From Thermohalobaculum sp038534135 (GTDB lineage Bacteria > Pseudomonadota > Alphaproteobacteria > Rhodobacterales > Rhodobacteraceae), in contig JBCAXJ010000001.1 in the NCBI GenBank assembly GCA_038534135.1, positions 123,441 to 187,440 of the forward strand: DNA of 64,000 nt, given 5' to 3'. Below, in pieces: positions 51,807 to 60,152 of the stretch. The stretch's first letter is position 1, and each line of letters begins with the position of its first letter. The notes beneath the pieces were generated by a model. The model was not told where the DNA came from, did not search any database, and worked only from the letters and a program-made list of their open reading frames with translations. The position numbers were made by a program, and so were the translations under genes.

Positions 51807-53531
51807 ATGCCGGACCTCATCCTCTACAATGGCAAGATCAGCACGTTCGACGCCGACACCCCGCACGCCCAGGCCGTTGCGATCACCGGTGGCAAGATCG
51901 AGGCCGTCGGCTCAGATGCCGAGATCATGGCCATCGCAGGCGACGCTGACACGATCGACCTGCAAGGCCAGTTGGTCATCCCCGGCCTGATCGACAGCCA
52001 CACCCACATCATCCGTCAGGGCAACAACTTCGCGATGGAACTGCGTTGGGACCACGTGCCCTCGCTGTCTGATGGCCTTGCCATGCTGAAGGCGCAGGCC
52101 CAGCGCACGCCCGCCGGGCAGTGGATCCGCGTCGTCGGCGGCTGGTCGGCCGATCAGTTCGCCGAGAAGCGCCTGCCGACCATCGACGAAATCAACGCCG
52201 TTGCACCCGATGTCCCGGTCTATGTGCTGCACCTCTATGATCGCTGCTGGTTGAACAAGGCCGCTCTGCGCGCGCTCGGCATCGACAAGCACTTCTACGA
52301 GCCGTTCGTCTCGGGTCGGCTGGAGCGCGACAGCAACGAACTGCCGACGGGGCTTGCACTGGCGCGGCCGAATGCGCAGCCGCTCTACGCCCTGCTGGAC
52401 ATGGCGCCGAAGCTGGACTTCGAACAGCAGATCCTGTCGACCAAGCACTACTTCAAGGCGCTGAACGGGCTGGGCCTGACCTCGGCCTTGGACTGCGCGG
52501 GCGGGTTCCTGAACTACCCCGACGATTACGGCGTGCTCACCGAGTTGAACCGGCGCGGCGAGCAGACGGTTCGCATCGGCTACCAGCTCTTCGCGCAGCG
52601 TCCGTTGTTCGAACTGGAAGACTTCAGGCGCTGGGACGACATCGTCAAACCGGACCACGGCAACGCCTATCTGAAATGCGTCGGTGCGGGCGAGATGCTT
52701 GTCGCCTCGGCCTATGACTTCGAGGACTTCTCCTATCCGCGCCCGGACCTGCCGAAACGCATGGAGGGCGACCTGCGTCCGGTGCTCGAGTTCCTGCTAG
52801 AAAACCGTTGGCCCATTCGCTTCCACTGCACCTACGAAGAAAGCGCGCATCGCCTGTTGACCGTTCTGGAAGAGGTCGGCCGCGACAAGGGCCTCGAAGA
52901 GCTTAACTGGATCTTCGACCATGGCGAGACGATCTCGGAAAGCACCATGGAATGGGTCGCACGGCTCGGCGGCGGGATCAGCTATCAGAACCGCATTGCC
53001 TTCCAGGCGAACGCCTATCGTGATCGCTATGGCGCGGCAGCGCTGCGCGAGGTCATGCCGGTCAAGAAGATGATGGCGTCCGGCGCACCGCTGGCCGCCG
53101 GGACCGACGCGACGCGCGTCTCGTCCTACAATCCCTGGCTCGCGATCCACTGGGCGGTCTCCGGCAAGGGTCGGGGCGGCGATATCATCTGGTCGGCCGA
53201 AAACCGCCTCAGCCGCGAAGAAGCGCTGCGCCACTGGACGGCTGCGGGCGCCTGGTTCAGCCGAGAAGAGGGTCAAAAGGGGCAGATCAGGGCAGGGCAG
53301 TTCGCCGATATCGCCGTGCTCGACCGCGACTACTTCAACGTGGCCGAGGACGAGATCGCCGACATCACGGCGGATCTGACCCTCAGCGGGGGCAAGATCG
53401 TCTACGCCAAGGACCGGTTCGCAGCTCATGCGCCCGCGCCATTGCCTGAACTTCCGGACTGGTCGCCGGTACCGATCTTCGGTGCGCCCGGTGCGCCCGC
53501 GACCGGCAGTTCCGCAATCGCGGCCGAATAA
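51807..53531 (+). CDS. Cytosolic amidohydrolase, YtcJ type
   Basis: A 574-residue amidohydrolase (Amidohydro_3) without signal peptide. The metal motif is I-D-S-H-T-H-I-I-R-Q-G and the late Asp motif A-A-G-T-D-A-T-R-V-S-S-Y-N-P-W. It aligns along its length with the Tat-exported gene just before it, so the pair arose by duplication and split between two compartments. Start ATG 51807 has a GGAAGG-type site upstream. Confidence 0.93.
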   Translation: MPDLILYNGKISTFDADTPHAQAVAITGGKIEAVGSDAEIMAIAGDADTIDLQGQLVIPGLIDSHTHIIRQGNNFAMELRWDHVPSLSDGLAMLKAQAQRTPAGQWIRVVGGWSADQFAEKRLPTIDEINAVAPDVPVYVLHLYDRCWLNKAALRALGIDKHFYEPFVSGRLERDSNELPTGLALARPNAQPLYALLDMAPKLDFEQQILSTKHYFKALNGLGLTSALDCAGGFLNYPDDYGVLTELNRRGEQTVRIGYQLFAQRPLFELEDFRRWDDIVKPDHGNAYLKCVGAGEMLVASAYDFEDFSYPRPDLPKRMEGDLRPVLEFLLENRWPIRFHCTYEESAHRLLTVLEEVGRDKGLEELNWIFDHGETISESTMEWVARLGGGISYQNRIAFQANAYRDRYGAAALREVMPVKKMMASGAPLAAGTDATRVSSYNPWLAIHWAVSGKGRGGDIIWSAENRLSREEALRHWTAAGAWFSREEGQKGQIRAGQFADIAVLDRDYFNVAEDEIADITADLTLSGGKIVYAKDRFAAHAPAPLPELPDWSPVPIFGAPGAPATGSSAIAAE

Positions 53532-53582
53532 GTGACGTGGCCGCCCCTCGCGGCCGCCCCTCTCCCAAGCATCGAGGTCGAC

Positions 53583-53843
53583 ATGGACTGGAAAGCATAC
53601 GCCATCTCGCTGGCCATCGGCCTGCTGGTCGGGGGGCTTTACGCCCTCCTGAACACGCGCTCACCCGCGCCGCCGATCATCGCGCTTCTCGGCTTGCTGG
53701 GCATGCTGGCGGGCGAAAGCCTGGTCAGTTGGGCCAAGCAGAAGATGACACTGGCGCAGGCCGCCGAGCATTGCCTGCACAAGAAGGACTTCGCAGAGGC
53801 ACCCGAGCGTACCGCGCCTGCCGAGACCGGGCGCACGGCCTGA
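53583..53843 (+). CDS. XapX domain protein
   Basis: A small membrane protein of 86 residues with two hydrophobic helices, matching the XapX (DUF1427) family: G-L-L-V-G-G-L-Y-A-L-L, S-P-A-P-P-I-I-A-L-L-G-L-L-G-M. Its role is unknown; it is commonly found beside isochorismatase-fold and YtcJ-type hydrolase genes, as here. Start ATG 53583 has GAGG five bases upstream; an upstream frame from 53532 is unlikely. Confidence 0.85.
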   Translation: MDWKAYAISLAIGLLVGGLYALLNTRSPAPPIIALLGLLGMLAGESLVSWAKQKMTLAQAAEHCLHKKDFAEAPERTAPAETGRTA

Positions 53844-53911
53844 ACACCGTGGACCGCAAACATCCCGGCACCGATCTCAGCATGCCCGGGCAACGCAACG
53901 GGGGAAGGACA

Positions 53912-55321
53912 ATGGCACTGCCGCTTCACATGGCCCGCCCGGCGACGGCTCTGATGCTGGGCATTGCGGCCCTGATCGTGCTGACCCTCGACGTGCGGGC
54001 ATCTCAGATCTGTGCGGTCGAAGCTGCCAAGCTGCGGTTCGAGGACAACATCGACTGCTTCCGCGATCCTGCCAATCAGACCGGGTTTCCCGGCGCCTTC
54101 AAGGTCATCCCGCTCAGCGAAGACACTTACCTGTCGATCGGTGGCGAGATCCGGCAGCGCTACGAGTACACCGAGAACCCGGCCTTCGGGGGCGACCCGC
54201 AGGACACGCGCGGTGTCTGGATGCAGCGCCTTACCCTGCATGGCGACCTGCACCTCGGCCCGCATCTGCGGGTCTTCGGCCAAGCCTTTCACGCGCTGGA
54301 AGCTGGCCGGAACGGCGGACCCAGCCCGGTCGATGAGAACCGGTTCGAGTTCCAGAACGCGTTTGTCGAGGCCTCGACCGGTCCGGGCGACACCATCCTG
54401 TCGGCGCGTGTCGGACGGCAGGAGATCGAACTGGGCTCGGGCCGTCTCGTCAGCGTGCGCGAAGGCCCGAACAACCGGCGCAACTTCGACGCAGCGCGCC
54501 TGGGCCTGACGTTTCCCGGCTGGCAGATCGACGGCTTCGCAGGGCGCCCGGTGGTGCCCGCATCCGGCGTGCTCAACGACCAAACCAGCGATGCACAATG
54601 GTTCTGGGGCCTTTACGCGACGGGCAGGGACCTGGTGCCGGGCGGCAACCTGGATCTCTACTATCTTGGATTCCGGGACGACGCCGGAGCATTCGTGCAA
54701 GGCACGCAAGAAGAAGAACGCCATTCCCTCGGCATACGCTATTTCGGACGCGACGCGGGCTGGGACTGGAACGCCGAGGCGCTCTACCAGTTCGGCAGCT
54801 TCGGCTCGGGCGACATCCGGGCCTGGACCGTCGCGACCAATTCCGGGTTCACGTTCGCCTCTGTCCCCTGGTCACCGCGCGTTGGCCTTTCAATGAACGT
54901 CGCCAGCGGAGATGACGACCCGACCGACGGGGATCTCGGCACGTTCAACCCGCTGTTCCCGCGCGGAAACTACTTCTCCGAAGCTGCCGTTCTGGGTCCA
55001 CGCAACTTCTTCAACGTCAATCCGACCGTCGAGATCTCACCCGCGCCTGGCTGGTCCGCAGCCCTGGGGTCGAACTTCTTCTGGCGGCTCGAGACCGATG
55101 ACGGCGTCTACACGCCCTCGGGCCAGATCCTGCGCGCGCCGAACGGCAGTGACGCACGGTTCGTCGGCACCGGCCTGTCCCTGAGCGCCAGCTACGACAT
55201 CGCCGCGAACCTGACCGCGACCGGCATCTACACCCGTCTGTTTGCCGGAGAGTTCCTGCACCAGACCGGACCGGGCGAGGATATCGACTTCTTCGAAGCC
55301 ACCCTTCAGTACAAATTCTGA
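53912..55321 (+). CDS. Outer-membrane beta-barrel porin, alginate-export family
   Basis: A 469-residue outer-membrane protein. It has a signal peptide (cleavage near D-V-R-A-S), repeated amphipathic strands and a final aromatic residue (Q-Y-K-F), standard for barrel insertion. The alternation of R-Q-R-Y-E-Y-T, R-V-F-G-Q-A-F and similar strands matches AlgE-type alginate-export barrels, a family that also holds uptake porins for aromatic and other small compounds. Start ATG 53912 has GGAAGG upstream; ATG 53882 would precede the signal. It likely brings the operon's substrate across the outer membrane. Confidence 0.85.
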   Translation: MALPLHMARPATALMLGIAALIVLTLDVRASQICAVEAAKLRFEDNIDCFRDPANQTGFPGAFKVIPLSEDTYLSIGGEIRQRYEYTENPAFGGDPQDTRGVWMQRLTLHGDLHLGPHLRVFGQAFHALEAGRNGGPSPVDENRFEFQNAFVEASTGPGDTILSARVGRQEIELGSGRLVSVREGPNNRRNFDAARLGLTFPGWQIDGFAGRPVVPASGVLNDQTSDAQWFWGLYATGRDLVPGGNLDLYYLGFRDDAGAFVQGTQEEERHSLGIRYFGRDAGWDWNAEALYQFGSFGSGDIRAWTVATNSGFTFASVPWSPRVGLSMNVASGDDDPTDGDLGTFNPLFPRGNYFSEAAVLGPRNFFNVNPTVEISPAPGWSAALGSNFFWRLETDDGVYTPSGQILRAPNGSDARFVGTGLSLSASYDIAANLTATGIYTRLFAGEFLHQTGPGEDIDFFEATLQYKF

Positions 55322-55339
55322 TCGAGATCGGAGACCCGC

Positions 55340-56974
55340 ATGACCGCAACCAACGCCTCCGCCGCCCCGCAACCGTCCGCCCAGCAACCGTCCGCCATGG
55401 CGCCGTTTCGCCACCAGGCCTTTGCCATCCTGTGGGTCGCCACCGTCGCCTCGAACATCGGGACATGGATGCACGATGTCGGTGCAGGCTGGCTGATGAC
55501 CGAACTGGCGCCCTCACCGGTCATGGTCGCAGCGGTGCAGGCCGCGACAACGCTGCCGATATTCCTGTTCGCACTGCTGGCAGGCGCCATCGCCGACATC
55601 GTCGACCGACGCCAATTGCTGATCTGGGTGAACGTCGCCATGGGCTTTGCAGCCTTGGCCATGGCCGTGCTGGTCCATTTTGATCTGGTCACGCCGTGGG
55701 TTCTGCTGTTCTTCACTTTCCTGTTCGGCACGGGGGCTGCCTTCATCGCCCCCGCCTGGCAGGCGATTGTCCCGAAACTCGTCCCGCGAGAGGACCTGTC
55801 CTCGGCCATCGCGCTCAACTCGATGGGCATCAATGTCAGCCGGGCGATCGGCCCCGCACTGGCCGGTGTGCTGATCGTGGCCGCAGGCCTCGCGGCACCG
55901 TTTCTGGTCAATGCGCTCAGCGTGATCGGGATCGTCGCGGCACTCTGGTGGTGGCGCCCGGAAGCCAAAGCGACCTCTGGCCTGCCTGCCGAACATGTCG
56001 GCGGCGCCATCGTTGCCGGTGTCCGCTATGCGTGGAACAGCCCGGCCCTCAAGGCGACGCTGATCCGCGCTGCTGCGTTCTTCCTGTTCGCCTCGGCCTT
56101 TTGGGCCATGCTGCCGCTGATCGCGCGCGAAACACTCGGCGGCGGCGCGACGCTTTACGGTTTGCTGATGGGCTCGGTCGGCGCGGGTGCTGTCGGCGGC
56201 GCGCTGATCCTGCCGAAAATCAAAGCCCGCCTGGGCGCGGATGGCACCGTGATGGCGGGGACGGCAGGCACGACCATCGTCATGGTCATCATGGCCGTGG
56301 TGCCAAGCCAGGTGCTTGCCATCGCGGCGGCAGCGCTTGCTGGCCTCTCGTGGATCGCGGTGCTCTCCAGCCTGAACGTCTCGGCGCAGACGGCGTTGCC
56401 CGATTGGGTGCGCGCGCGTGGCCTGTCGGTGTTTCTGACCGTGTTCTTCGGGTCGATGTCGCTCGGCAGTCTTGCCTGGGGACAGGTCGCGGCGCTCTGG
56501 GGCATACCCGTGGCGCTGATCATCGCGGCGGCCGGTGCGGTCGCGCTGATCCCGCTCACGCGCTGGGCACATCTGCAACTCGGCGCGTCGATGGATCTGT
56601 CGCCATCGATGCACTGGCCCGAGCCGGTGATCGGTGGCGATGTCGACACCGATGGCCCGGTGATGGTTCAGATCACCTACCGTGTGCCGACCGCCAATCA
56701 GACGACCTTCCTCGACCTGATCGAACAGCTCTCCGTCAGCCGGAGGCGCAGCGGTGCCTATCGCTGGACCTGCCTGCGCGACGCGGACGACCCCGATCGG
56801 TTCATCGAAAGCTGGACCGAAGCCTCGTGGATCAATCACGAGCGTCACCACCAGCGCGTCACCCAGGAAGACGCGGCCCTGCAAGCCCGGATCGCGGATC
56901 TGACTGCTCCCGGCACCAAGCCCGAGGTGATGCACTACCTGACGCCCGCACATGCCACCGCATCAAATGCCTGA
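55340..56974 (+). CDS. MFS transporter with C-terminal dimeric alpha/beta-barrel domain
   Basis: A 544-residue protein: residues about 20-415 form a 12-helix major facilitator of the EntS/MFS_3 group (I-V-D-R-R-Q-L-L between helices 2 and 3, W-V-R-A-R-G-L-S later). Residues about 430-525 are soluble, with the beta-strand/helix pattern of an antibiotic-monooxygenase-like domain (V-M-V-Q-I-T-Y-R-V, S-G-A-Y-R-W-T, F-I-E-S-W-T-E-A-S-W-I-N-H-E-R-H). This fusion is known in a subset of MFS_3 proteins. It is the last gene of the run, 18 bases after the porin. Confidence 0.9.
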   Translation: MTATNASAAPQPSAQQPSAMAPFRHQAFAILWVATVASNIGTWMHDVGAGWLMTELAPSPVMVAAVQAATTLPIFLFALLAGAIADIVDRRQLLIWVNVAMGFAALAMAVLVHFDLVTPWVLLFFTFLFGTGAAFIAPAWQAIVPKLVPREDLSSAIALNSMGINVSRAIGPALAGVLIVAAGLAAPFLVNALSVIGIVAALWWWRPEAKATSGLPAEHVGGAIVAGVRYAWNSPALKATLIRAAAFFLFASAFWAMLPLIARETLGGGATLYGLLMGSVGAGAVGGALILPKIKARLGADGTVMAGTAGTTIVMVIMAVVPSQVLAIAAAALAGLSWIAVLSSLNVSAQTALPDWVRARGLSVFLTVFFGSMSLGSLAWGQVAALWGIPVALIIAAAGAVALIPLTRWAHLQLGASMDLSPSMHWPEPVIGGDVDTDGPVMVQITYRVPTANQTTFLDLIEQLSVSRRRSGAYRWTCLRDADDPDRFIESWTEASWINHERHHQRVTQEDAALQARIADLTAPGTKPEVMHYLTPAHATASNA

Positions 56975-56983
56975 GGAAGGCGC

Positions 56984-57472
56984 TCACCGGTCGTCATTTC
57001 GCGCGGCATGCAGGGCGGCCTTGCGCAACAGGGTCGAGAAGGCCTTTCGTTCCGAAGCGTCCAGACCTGACAGCACGCTCTCCTGCCGCAGCCGCAGGCG
57101 CTCGGCGATCTTCTCGTGCAGCACACGCCCGGTGGGCGTGATGGTCAGGCGCGCCTGACGACCGTCCTCCGGGTCCGGCGCGCGTTCGATATAGCCCTCC
57201 GCCAGCATCCGATGCACCGCGCGCGATACCGTATTGCGCGGCTGGCGCGCGATCCGGGCAACCTCCTGTGCCGTCAGAACCGGATAGTGCGAAAGACTGA
57301 CGATCAGCAGGTATTCCGCCCGGATGATCCCGAACTCCCGCTTCACTGCGTCATAGGCCGGGATGACAATCGCGTTCGCCAGATAGGAAATCCGGTACGC
57401 ATCGCGAAACTCGATCGTATCGAAGATCCGCGTCAGGTCCTGCGCGCCGGTCTCGGCCGTCTCTTCCACCAT
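56984..57472 (-). CDS. MarR-family transcriptional regulator
   Basis: A 162-residue winged-helix repressor (E-Y-L-L-I-V-S-L-S-H, R-N-T-V-S-R-A-V-H-R-M-L, D-G-R-Q-A-R-L-T-I). Start ATG 57472; the longer open frame runs through the promoter region. It diverges from the PanB-like and Rieske genes, with a perfect palindrome in between that should be its operator. MarR proteins of this type are commonly released by aromatic acids. Confidence 0.93.
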   Translation of the reverse strand: MVEETAETGAQDLTRIFDTIEFRDAYRISYLANAIVIPAYDAVKREFGIIRAEYLLIVSLSHYPVLTAQEVARIARQPRNTVSRAVHRMLAEGYIERAPDPEDGRQARLTITPTGRVLHEKIAERLRLRQESVLSGLDASERKAFSTLLRKAALHAARNDDR

Positions 57473-57542
57473 GCTCAACCGTGCCTCGTTCCGCCCGCGC
57501 CTGCATGTCCTGCTTGCCAGATCAACGCAAGACGGGCAATAT

Positions 57543-57558
57543 TGTTCCAAATGGAACA
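57543..57558. promoter_or_regulatory. Perfect palindromic operator, probable MarR site
   Basis: TGTTCCA and TGGAACA are perfect inverted arms around AA in a 16-base site, between the divergent MarR gene and the PanB-like gene and 36 bases before the latter's start. Size and symmetry are typical for MarR dimers. Confidence 0.7.
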
Positions 57559-57594
57559 GAAATGGCGAGCGAATCGCCTGATGGGGAGACGCGT

Positions 57595-58458
57595 GTGACC
57601 GAGACACGCACAAAGCTGACGATCCCGGATCTGGCGGCCAGGAAAGCAGCGGGCGCGCGGCTGGTGATGGTCGCGGTTGGCGAGGTGCTGACGGCGACCT
57701 GGGCCGAGCGCGCGGGCGTCGATATCGTCGGCGTTGGCGACAGCCTGGGCATGACCCTGCACGGGCACGAGAACACGCTCGCCATGACCGTCGACCAGAT
57801 GATCATGCATTGCCAAGCGGTGCGCCGCGGCGCGCCGAACACGCTGTGCCTGGTCTCGATGCCCTACGGTTCGTATGCAACGCCCGAGATCGCCGTGACC
57901 AATGCCGTGCGACTGATGAAAGAAGCCGGCGCCGATGCGGTCAAGTTGCAGGGCGGGCGCGAGATGTTCGACACGATCAAGGCCGTCGCCGATGCGGGCG
58001 TGCCGGTGATGAGCCATGTCGGCCTGCTGCCCCACCGCGTCCACATGCTGGGCGGGTTCAAGATGCAGGGCCGCACGGCGGACGCCGCGCTGAAGATCAT
58101 CGACAACGCGCGTGCCATCGAAGACGCAGGCGCCATCGGGCTCGAGATCGAAGCGATGCCCTACGAGGTCGGCAAGGCCGTCGATGACGCGGTCTCGATC
58201 TTCACCTTCTCGATCGGCGCAGGCTCGGCCGGGACCTGCCAGCTTCTGAACGGCTATGACCTGATCGGCGCGTTCGACAGCTTCAAACCGAAATTCGCCA
58301 AGCGCTATGGCAACATTGCCGAAATCGCCACGCAGGCCTTTGCCGATTATGCGGCCGAGGTACGCTCCGGCGCGTTCCCCGACGACGACCACTCCTACAA
58401 GATGAACCCGGAAGAGGCCGAGAAACTGGCCAAACTGCTGACGAACGAAACCCCGTGA
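57595..58458 (+). CDS. PanB-like protein with altered active site
   Basis: A 287-residue TIM-barrel homologue of ketopantoate hydroxymethyltransferase (V-G-V-G-D-S-L-G-M, D-Q-M-I-M-H-C, A-V-R-R-G-A-P-N, S-Y-A-T-P-E). The first metal Asp is kept (Asp49), but the second is Ser88 (V-S-M-P-Y; PanB has A-D-L-P-F), and the catalytic Glu of V-K-I-E-G-G is Gln119 (V-K-L-Q-G-G); Glu186 is kept. So pantothenate synthesis is doubtful. Start is GTG 57595 with GGGGAG six bases upstream. It precedes a Rieske oxygenase by 22 bases; no panC is nearby. Confidence 0.88.
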   Translation: MTETRTKLTIPDLAARKAAGARLVMVAVGEVLTATWAERAGVDIVGVGDSLGMTLHGHENTLAMTVDQMIMHCQAVRRGAPNTLCLVSMPYGSYATPEIAVTNAVRLMKEAGADAVKLQGGREMFDTIKAVADAGVPVMSHVGLLPHRVHMLGGFKMQGRTADAALKIIDNARAIEDAGAIGLEIEAMPYEVGKAVDDAVSIFTFSIGAGSAGTCQLLNGYDLIGAFDSFKPKFAKRYGNIAEIATQAFADYAAEVRSGAFPDDDHSYKMNPEEAEKLAKLLTNETP

Positions 58459-58480
58459 AGCCAGCCAAGGGAGGCAAGCC

Positions 58481-59566
58481 ATGAACAAGGAAGCCGAGAT
58501 CTTTCCCAACGGTCAGCGGATCCCGAACGGGATGCTGCAGGACAACTCTCCGCGCAACATGTGGTGGGTCGCAGCACACTCGCGCGAAGTCACGAACAAG
58601 CCGCTGGCGCGCTGGCTGCTCGAGACGCCGGTGGTGCTCTACCGGCTGGAAGACGGCACGCCCGCGGCACTCTATGATCGCTGCCCGCACCGCTGGGCCC
58701 CACTGTCCGAAGGCCATGTCGACGGCGACAAGATCGTCTGCCCGTATCACGGCATGGAGTTCAACACGGACGGGCTCTGCACCAAGGCGCCGACCCAGCA
58801 CATGAAGCCACGCCGGGCCGAGATCCCGTCTTTCTCCGTGCGCGAGGCAGGCGCGTTCATCTGGATCTGGATGGGCGATCAGGACGCGATCGATCGCGAT
58901 CCGCCCGATGTTGCCTATCAGACCGATCCGGGCTGGTCCTTCATCGACGGCTATTACGAGGTCGCCGCGAACTGGGTGCTGATCCGCGAAAACGTGCTCG
59001 ACCTCACGCACATCGCGTTCCTGCACAAGAACACGTTCAAGCAGGACGACTGGGTCACGCCGCCCGACTGCTACATGGATGGCGAGGATGTCTGCTACGA
59101 GCAGGACTTCGACCTTGCCCCCCTGTCGCCGCTGTTCTGCGCGGGCATGGGCCTGCCCGAAGACAAGCCGATCAAGCGCGTGCAAAAGGGGCGGATGCCG
59201 TCTCTGGCGATCTCGTTCTCGGATTGGTGCGTGCACGATCCCGCACCCGAACCCGGGCATCGCTCGGATTTCCTGATGCGCGGGTGCCATATCGTGACCC
59301 CGTCGCAACGCGGCAAGACGCACTACTTCTGGGGCGCGGCCTTCGACGTGCCGTCGATCTCAGACGATGTGGCCGAGAAGACCAAGGGCAGCATCGTCGC
59401 CGCGTTCGATGAGGACAAGCATCTGCTCGAGATCATGCAACGCCAGATCTCGGCGGACCCGCGCGGCGTGGATTATCTCGAGGTCACGCTGGGGGCCGAC
59501 GGCGCGGGGATCTTCGTGCGGCAGATCCTGAACAAAAAGCTGGCCGACGAAGGGCGTTTACTCTGA
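58481..59566 (+). CDS. Rieske ring-hydroxylating oxygenase, VanA/O-demethylase type
   Basis: A 361-residue oxygenase subunit. The [2Fe-2S] Rieske motif is Cys68-x-His70 and Cys87-x2-His90; the mononuclear iron site is N-V-L-D174-L-T-H177-x4-H182. Size and the single-subunit form match the VanA/DdmC O-demethylase group, which split aryl methyl ethers releasing formaldehyde, though other substrates occur. No reductase gene is adjacent. It is translationally close to the PanB-like gene and under the same MarR control. Confidence 0.92.
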   Translation: MNKEAEIFPNGQRIPNGMLQDNSPRNMWWVAAHSREVTNKPLARWLLETPVVLYRLEDGTPAALYDRCPHRWAPLSEGHVDGDKIVCPYHGMEFNTDGLCTKAPTQHMKPRRAEIPSFSVREAGAFIWIWMGDQDAIDRDPPDVAYQTDPGWSFIDGYYEVAANWVLIRENVLDLTHIAFLHKNTFKQDDWVTPPDCYMDGEDVCYEQDFDLAPLSPLFCAGMGLPEDKPIKRVQKGRMPSLAISFSDWCVHDPAPEPGHRSDFLMRGCHIVTPSQRGKTHYFWGAAFDVPSISDDVAEKTKGSIVAAFDEDKHLLEIMQRQISADPRGVDYLEVTLGADGAGIFVRQILNKKLADEGRLL

Positions 59567-59599
59567 ACCCGAGCAAGACGGTGCTACCGCCTAGGGACA

Positions 59600-60049
59600 T
59601 CAATCCTCGGCGATGTCCTCGGCCCAAAGCTCCGGCTTCGCCTCGATGAACCGGGTCATCAGCGCAATGCAGTCGGGATCGTCGGCGACGATGACCTCGA
59701 CCCCGCGTTCGCGCAGGAATTCCTCGTTGCCGCCGAAGGTCGTGTTCTCGGCGATCACCACACGCGGGATCCCGAACTGCACGATCGTGCCCGAGCACAT
59801 CATGCACGGGCTCAACGAGGTATAGAGCGTCGTGTCGCGATAGGTTCTCTGCCGTCCGGCCTTGCGCAGCGCATCCATTTCGCCATGCGCGATCGGATCG
59901 CCCTTCTGAACGCGTTGGTTCCGGCCTTGCGCCACCACGGTATCGCCGCGCGCCAGCACCGACCCGATCGGGCACCCGCCCTCGTCAAAGCCGGCCTTTG
60001 CCTCGTCATAGGCGACGCGGATCATCTTGCGATCTGTCTCGGTCAGCAT
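59600..60049 (-). CDS. Nucleobase/nucleoside deaminase, cytosine-deaminase type
   Basis: A 149-residue zinc deaminase of the CDA superfamily. Zinc ligands are His55 with the proton-shuttling Glu57 (A-H-G-E-M-D-A) and Cys82, Cys85 (S-P-C-M-M-C). The sequence around them, especially S-P-C-M-M-C-S-G-T-I-V-Q-F-G-I and the closing W-A-E-D-I, resembles fungal cytosine deaminase more than TadA. It lies 104 bases from the NodB-fold gene, in the same direction. Confidence 0.88.
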   Translation of the reverse strand: MLTETDRKMIRVAYDEAKAGFDEGGCPIGSVLARGDTVVAQGRNQRVQKGDPIAHGEMDALRKAGRQRTYRDTTLYTSLSPCMMCSGTIVQFGIPRVVIAENTTFGGNEEFLRERGVEVIVADDPDCIALMTRFIEAKPELWAEDIAED

Positions 60050-60152
60050 GCGACCCTCGTGTCCATGTCAGCGTGCTCCGCACTGTCCCGTGCGCGGTGC
60101 AGCACGCAGTGATGCTCCGCAGACCCGGGACCGCTCCGCAGCCCGTGCCGGG

